This document shows positions 47,888 through 51,510 of a stretch of 51,510 nucleotides of DNA, piece after piece. Every line of letters begins with the position of its first letter. The first letter of the stretch is position 1. The translations under genes and the position numbers were made by a program. This stretch comes from Pseudomonas vlassakiae. Its GTDB lineage: Bacteria > Pseudomonadota > Gammaproteobacteria > Pseudomonadales > Pseudomonadaceae. The stretch covers positions 1 to 51,510 of the forward strand of contig NZ_JABWRP020000028.1 in the NCBI RefSeq assembly GCF_014269035.2, written 5' to 3'. The notes below the pieces were generated by a model. That model saw only the letters and a list, made by a program, of their open reading frames with translations. It searched no databases and was not told the origin of the DNA.

Positions 47888-48787
47888 TCATGCTGCGCTG
47901 CGCGCACGGGCCACCCGCGAACCATTTGCCCTGCCCAGCACCGCGCTGATGCGCTGCCCGGCGGCGATCAACCGGTCGAGGTCGATACCGGTCTCGATGC
48001 CCAGCCCCTGCAGCAGGTACACCACATCCTCGGTGGCGATGTTGCCGGTGGCGCCCTTGGCATAAGGGCAGCCCCCCAGCCCGGCCACCGAGCTGTCGAA
48101 CACGCTGATGCCTTCGAGCAGGCTGGCGTACACGTTGGCCAGGGCCTGGCCATAGGTGTCATGGAAGTGGCCAGCCAGTTGCGCGCGGGGCACCACGGCC
48201 GACACCACCTCGAACAGCCGACGGGTGTCACCGGCCGTGCCGGTGCCGATGGTGTCACCCAGCGATACCTCGTAGCAGCCCATGTCGTGCAGCGCTCTGG
48301 CGACCGGGGCCACTTGCTCGGGACTGACCTTGCCTTCATAAGGGCAGCCCAGCACACAGGACACGTAACCGCGTACCCGCACGCCGTGGCTGCGCGCGGC
48401 CTCCATGATCGGTTCGAAGCGCTGCAGGCTTTCGCTGATCGAGCAGTTGATGTTGCGCTGGGAGAAGGCTTCGGAGGCAGCGGCGAACACCGCCACTTCC
48501 TTCACCCCGGCAGCCAGGGCGTCTTCGAAGCCGCGCAGGTTTGGGGCAAGTGCGGCATAGGTAACACCTGCACGCGGGTGAATGCCGGCGAACACTTCGG
48601 CGGAACCGGCCATCTGCGGCACCCATCTGGGCGAAACGAAGCTGCCGACCTCGATATAGCTCAGCCCGGCGTCGGTCAGGTCGTCGACCAGGCGCACCTT
48701 GTCGGCGACGCTGATGGGCTGGGCTTCGTTCTGCAGGCCGTCGCGCGGGCCGACTTCGACCAGGCGGACTGTTGCGGGCATGGGCAT
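47888..48787 (-). CDS. mvaB: Hydroxymethylglutaryl-CoA lyase
   Basis: A 299-residue TIM-barrel lyase that splits HMG-CoA to acetoacetate and acetyl-CoA, the last step of leucine breakdown. The conserved start is VEVGPRDGLQNE (catalytic Arg/Asp), with the metal-binding HFHDTYGQALAN and the signature GLGGCPYAKGATGN carrying the active-site Cys. A second ATG six bases on (MPATVRL) is also possible, but AGGA fits the first. It is preceded 13 bases upstream by the MerR-type gene. Other leucine genes (liuABCD) are not in this window. Confidence 0.95.
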   Translation of the reverse strand: MPMPATVRLVEVGPRDGLQNEAQPISVADKVRLVDDLTDAGLSYIEVGSFVSPRWVPQMAGSAEVFAGIHPRAGVTYAALAPNLRGFEDALAAGVKEVAVFAAASEAFSQRNINCSISESLQRFEPIMEAARSHGVRVRGYVSCVLGCPYEGKVSPEQVAPVARALHDMGCYEVSLGDTIGTGTAGDTRRLFEVVSAVVPRAQLAGHFHDTYGQALANVYASLLEGISVFDSSVAGLGGCPYAKGATGNIATEDVVYLLQGLGIETGIDLDRLIAAGQRISAVLGRANGSRVARARSAA

Positions 48788-48800
48788 GGTGGGGTTCCTG

Positions 48801-49199
48801 TCAGCGTTTGTCGTTGTTGTTCAGGGTGGCGGCCAGGGCCTGTTCGCAGCGCTCCTGGGCGGTGTCCAGTTCCAGCTGCATCTGGTGGATGTCGAGCATC
48901 TGCTGTTCGAGCTGGGCGCGACGCTCGGCGATCTTCGCCAGCATGCTGTGGAGCTGCTTGAGGTTGCCGCTGCTGGGGTCGTACAGCTCGATCAGCTCGC
49001 GGCATTCGGCCAGCGAGAAACCGATGCGCTTGCCACGCAGGATAAGCTTCAGGCTGACCTTGTCACGGGCCGAATAGATGCGTTCCAGACCACGCCGCTC
49101 GGGGCTCAGCAGGCCCTGTTCCTCGTAGAAGCGGATGGCGCGGGTGGTGATGTCCAGTTCGCGGGAGAGGTCGGAGATGCTGTAGGTCTGGCTGCTCAT
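48801..49199 (-). CDS. liuR: MerR-family regulator LiuR of branched-chain amino-acid catabolism
   Basis: A 132-residue MerR protein. The N-terminal helix-turn-helix and wing are ISDLSRELDITTRAIRFYEEQGLLSPERRG. The linker LILRGKRIGFSLAECRELIELYD is followed by a coiled-coil dimer helix (HSMLAKIAERRAQLEQQMLDIHQ). The lack of C-terminal Cys pairs rules out a metal sensor of the CueR or ZntR type. LiuR controls leucine and isovalerate genes in Pseudomonas; the adjacent mvaB and the palindrome at 49242-49257 support the name. Confidence 0.85.
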   Translation of the reverse strand: MSSQTYSISDLSRELDITTRAIRFYEEQGLLSPERRGLERIYSARDKVSLKLILRGKRIGFSLAECRELIELYDPSSGNLKQLHSMLAKIAERRAQLEQQMLDIHQMQLELDTAQERCEQALAATLNNNDKR

Positions 49200-49241
49200 G
49201 CTTGGGCTCGGCGTGGGGTATGGCAGTATCCTGAAGGCAGG

Positions 49242-49257
49242 TTGACGTATACGTCAA
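49242..49257. promoter_or_regulatory. LiuR-box palindrome in the liuR-mvaB promoter
   Basis: TTGACGTATACGTCAA is a perfect 16-base palindrome ~43 bases ahead of liuR. It fits the described LiuR box type (TTkACGTwTACGTmAA). Its TTGACG can double as a -35 element, as usual for MerR operators. It probably gives self-regulation and co-control of mvaB. Confidence 0.8.
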
Positions 49258-49262
49258 GCAGA

Positions 49263-50141
49263 TCAGTCGGGCTGTACCGCACGCCGGTAACCATTGGGCG
49301 TTTGCCCGCTCAGGCGCTTGAAGAAGCGGGCGAAGTAGGTCGGGTCGCTGAAACCCAGGCTGTCTGACAGCTGGCCGATGCTCATGCGTGTATAGATGAG
49401 GTTGCGCCGTGCCTCGAGCAACAGGCGTTGATGGATGACCTGCAACGCGGTCTGCCCGCTCAGCGCCCGGCACAGTTGGTTGAGCTGCAGGCTGGAGATG
49501 TTCAAGCGTGCGGCGAATTCCTCGACCGACAGGTGTTCGCGGTAATGCGCTTCTACCAGGCGCAGGTACTGCCCCAACAACTGCCGGTCACGCTCGTCCC
49601 GGTTGCGTGGGGCCTGGCCCAGTTGCTGGCGGCGGCTGATCCACACCATCAGCGCGGTCACCAGCGCGTCGAGCATGGTCGCCCGTGCGGGCGCGTTGCC
49701 TTGGTATTCCTGCTGCAGGGTTTCGATCAGGCGGCGCAGCTGGATGCGGTCCTTGCCCAACGGGTAGCACGCCGCTTGCGCCAGTACCCCCAGCGGTGCG
49801 CCCAGGCGCTGTTCGAGGTCGGCCACCAGCGCGGTGCCGAAGGTCAGCACATGGCCCTGGATATCGGCGCTGAAGCGAAAGCCATGCACGGTCAGCGGCG
49901 GTACCACCTGGATCGCCGCTTCGAGGATGGTGCTGCGCACGCCCTCGATTTCCACCTGCGCCTCGCCGCGCTGCACGTACAACAACTGGAACAGCTCGGC
50001 GTGCTGGTGCGGCTTGATTTCCCAGTGATGCAAGCGGCTGCGAGCCGGAATCGACTCGCAGTGCAGCAGGTCGGTACCGGGCCAATGCTGGTTTTCGCCA
50101 TATAGCTGAAACAGCGGCACGCCAGGAAGGGTGGATCTCAT
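49263..50141 (-). CDS. pobR: AraC-family activator of pobA (PobR/PobC type)
   Basis: A 292-residue AraC/XylS protein. An N-terminal cupin-like sensor (LHHWEIKPHQHAELFQLLYVQRGEAQV) precedes two helix-turn-helix units at the C-terminus (LSVEEFAARLNISSLQLNQLCRAL and SIGQLSDSLGFSDPTYFARFFKRLSGQTPNGYR). It is divergent from pobA. In Pseudomonas the regulator of pobA is AraC-type, unlike the IclR-type PobR of Acinetobacter. It should activate pobA in response to 4-hydroxybenzoate. Confidence 0.9.
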   Translation of the reverse strand: MRSTLPGVPLFQLYGENQHWPGTDLLHCESIPARSRLHHWEIKPHQHAELFQLLYVQRGEAQVEIEGVRSTILEAAIQVVPPLTVHGFRFSADIQGHVLTFGTALVADLEQRLGAPLGVLAQAACYPLGKDRIQLRRLIETLQQEYQGNAPARATMLDALVTALMVWISRRQQLGQAPRNRDERDRQLLGQYLRLVEAHYREHLSVEEFAARLNISSLQLNQLCRALSGQTALQVIHQRLLLEARRNLIYTRMSIGQLSDSLGFSDPTYFARFFKRLSGQTPNGYRRAVQPD

Positions 50142-50269
50142 GGGTTGAACACCTGTCCGTTAATCGAACGGTTTTATCAAAAGTGCATTTTTTGCATCGG
50201 ATATCACAGCTATTTGGCAGTTATTGCCATTAAAAATGCAAGGGCACCCCCTCTCACGAGATAAAAACA
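50142..50269. promoter_or_regulatory. Divergent pobR-pobA control region
   Basis: In this 128-base AT-rich gap I see two inverted repeats: CCGTT-AATCG-AACGG (50157-50171) and TGGCA-GTTAT-TGCCA (50215-50229). Either may be a PobR site; AraC-type proteins more often bind direct repeats, so this is tentative. The second resembles a -24/-12 element, but its spacing is two bases short. Confidence 0.4.
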
Positions 50270-51457
50270 ATGAACACTCAGGTTGCAATCATCGGCGCCG
50301 GTCCGTCCGGCCTGCTGCTCGGCCAGTTGCTGCACAAGGCGGGTATCCACACCGTCATCCTCGAACGCCAGCCCCCTGAATACGTCCTCGGCCGCATTCG
50401 CGCGGGGGTGCTTGAACAAGGCACCGTCGACCTGCTGCGCGAAGCCGGCGTGGCTGACCGCATGGACCGTGAAGGCCTCGTGCACGAGGGCGTCGAGTTG
50501 CTGGTCGCGGGCCGTCGCCAGCGCCTGGACCTCAAGGGCCTGACCGGCGGCAAGACGGTGATGGTCTATGGCCAGACCGAAGTCACCCGCGACCTGATGC
50601 AGGCTCGCGACGCCAGCGGCGCGCCGATCATCTATTCGGCCAGCAACGTGCAGCTGCACGAACTCAAGGGCGAACGGCCCTACGTGACCTTTGAAAAGGA
50701 TGGCAAGGCCCACCGCCTGGAGTGCGACTACATCGCCGGTTGCGATGGTTTTCACGGCGTCTCGCGCAAGAGCATCCCCGCAGGCGTACTCAAGGAGTAC
50801 GAGCGGGTCTATCCGTTCGGCTGGTTGGGTATGCTGTCCGATACTCCACCGGTCAACCATGAACTGATCTACGCCCACCACCCACGAGGTTTTTCGCTGT
50901 GCAGCCAGCGCTCGCAGACGCGCAGCCGCTACTACCTGCAGGTGCCGCTGGACGAGCGGGTGGAAGACTGGTCTGACGAGCGCTTCTGGAACGAGCTCAA
51001 GGCGCGCCTGCCCGAGGATGTTGCACAGCAGCTGGTCACCGGGCCTGCGCTGGAAAAGAGTATTGCGCCACTGCGTAGCCTGGTGGTCGAACCGATGCAG
51101 TACGGCCATCTGTTCCTGGTCGGCGATGCCGCGCACATCGTCCCGCCGACTGGCGCCAAGGGCTTGAACCTGGCGGCGTCGGACGTCAATTACCTGTACC
51201 GGATCCTGGTCAAGGTGTACCGCGAAGGGCGTATCGACCTGTTGCAGCAATACTCGCCGCTGGCCCTGCGCCGGGTCTGGAAGGGCGAGCGTTTCAGCTG
51301 GTTCATGACCCAGTTGCTGCATGACTTTGGCGAGCACAAGGATGCCTGGGACCAGAAGATGCAGGAGGCCGACCGCGAGTATTTCCTCACATCGCCAGCC
51401 GGGCTGGTGAACATCGCCGAGAACTATGTGGGGTTGCCGTACGAAGAGGTGGCCTAG
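50270..51457 (+). CDS. pobA: 4-hydroxybenzoate 3-monooxygenase
   Basis: A 395-residue FAD monooxygenase that converts 4-hydroxybenzoate to protocatechuate with NADPH and oxygen, feeding the beta-ketoadipate pathway. The FAD site is VAIIGAGPSGLLLGQLL (residues 5-21), the family DG motif is YIAGCDGFHGVSRKSI and the second FAD motif is LVGDAAHIVPPTGAKGLNLAASDV. The length is that of the classical enzyme and every key segment is intact. It is divergent from pobR. Confidence 0.97.
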   Translation: MNTQVAIIGAGPSGLLLGQLLHKAGIHTVILERQPPEYVLGRIRAGVLEQGTVDLLREAGVADRMDREGLVHEGVELLVAGRRQRLDLKGLTGGKTVMVYGQTEVTRDLMQARDASGAPIIYSASNVQLHELKGERPYVTFEKDGKAHRLECDYIAGCDGFHGVSRKSIPAGVLKEYERVYPFGWLGMLSDTPPVNHELIYAHHPRGFSLCSQRSQTRSRYYLQVPLDERVEDWSDERFWNELKARLPEDVAQQLVTGPALEKSIAPLRSLVVEPMQYGHLFLVGDAAHIVPPTGAKGLNLAASDVNYLYRILVKVYREGRIDLLQQYSPLALRRVWKGERFSWFMTQLLHDFGEHKDAWDQKMQEADREYFLTSPAGLVNIAENYVGLPYEEVA

Positions 51458-51496
51458 CGGCTTTGAGGGTAGGGCGAAAGAGGTTTGTCGCCCGTC

Positions 51497-51510
51497 AGAC
51501 CGAGCGCCGC
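51497..51510. repeat. Start of a REP element cut by the window edge
   Basis: AGACCGAGCGCCGC matches the outer end of the REPs at 29891 and 112 (AGATCGAGCGCCGC) with one mismatch. The remainder lies outside the window. Confidence 0.5.

Noticed and set aside
50215..50229. TTGGCAG...TTGCC as a sigma-54 promoter for pobA
   Set aside because: The spacing between GG and GC is eight bases instead of ten, so it is better read as a short inverted repeat.
1..51510. CRISPR arrays, tRNA or rRNA genes, prophage genes
   Set aside because: No regularly spaced repeats, no cloverleaf-like segments and no phage structural genes were recognised on either strand by eye; a tRNA/Infernal scan would settle this.

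Overview
The window reads as about 51.5 kb of chromosome from a fluorescent pseudomonad, most likely of the Pseudomonas putida group. It is GC-rich and gene-dense, with Pseudomonas-type REP elements and a REP-associated tyrosine transposase. Three neighbourhoods are characteristic: sfnE-sfnC-sfnR (organosulfur use), pobA-pobR-liuR-mvaB, and an mvaB/mgtC intergenic gap that holds a CrcY-like small RNA. The last was found by reading the sequence: it has a sigma-54 promoter, A-rich Hfq/Crc-type motifs and a UUCG-loop terminator. No tRNA, rRNA, CRISPR array or prophage was recognised.

Layout. 1-0.8 kb: RAYT gene between REP copies. 0.9-8.8 kb: a six-gene operon behind a sigma-54 promoter, encoding a dipeptide-family ABC importer (lipoprotein, two permeases, double ATPase), an SfnB/DszC-type flavin monooxygenase-like protein and an MFS carrier. 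8.8-11.9 kb: convergent sfnECR (FMN reductase, DszC-like monooxygenase, sigma-54 activator SfnR), also with a sigma-54 promoter. These two operons look like one sulfur-starvation unit. 12-13.9 kb: betaine/choline-type permease and binding protein without an ATPase. 14-15.9 kb: orphan subtilisin-like protease. 16-20.7 kb: chemoreceptor with a FliA promoter, NhaC/YuiF-type antiporter, and a FecR-like protein without a sigma factor. 20.8-26.5 kb: acyl-CoA ligase and dehydrogenase (AlkK/DmdB and DmdC-like) divergent from a histidine kinase/FixJ-type regulator pair. 26.6-29.9 kb: marR-emrA-emrB efflux operon with an operator inside its promoter.

29.9-38.7 kb: the main accessory region, a type VI secretion effector island bordered on the left by an inverted REP pair. 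On the minus strand the order is vgrG, tle3-type lipase, tla3-type adaptor, PAAR, then a second tla3-type adaptor and a second PAAR made by a ~1.94 kb tandem duplication. The second adaptor has lost its own start region and is fused to the end of the first PAAR gene. No gene is present where the immunity gene tli3 sits in P. aeruginosa.

38.9-46.3 kb: an SDR, two tandem paralogous hybrid histidine kinases, a MocR-type regulator and ccoG (cbb3 oxidase assembly). 46.4-51.5 kb: a small DUF3203-like gene, mgtC-family gene, crcY, mvaB, liuR with a perfect palindromic operator, pobR and pobA. The last 5 kb ties catabolite-repression control (CbrB/Crc) to leucine and 4-hydroxybenzoate catabolism. All family names come from reading motifs; no database search was run.
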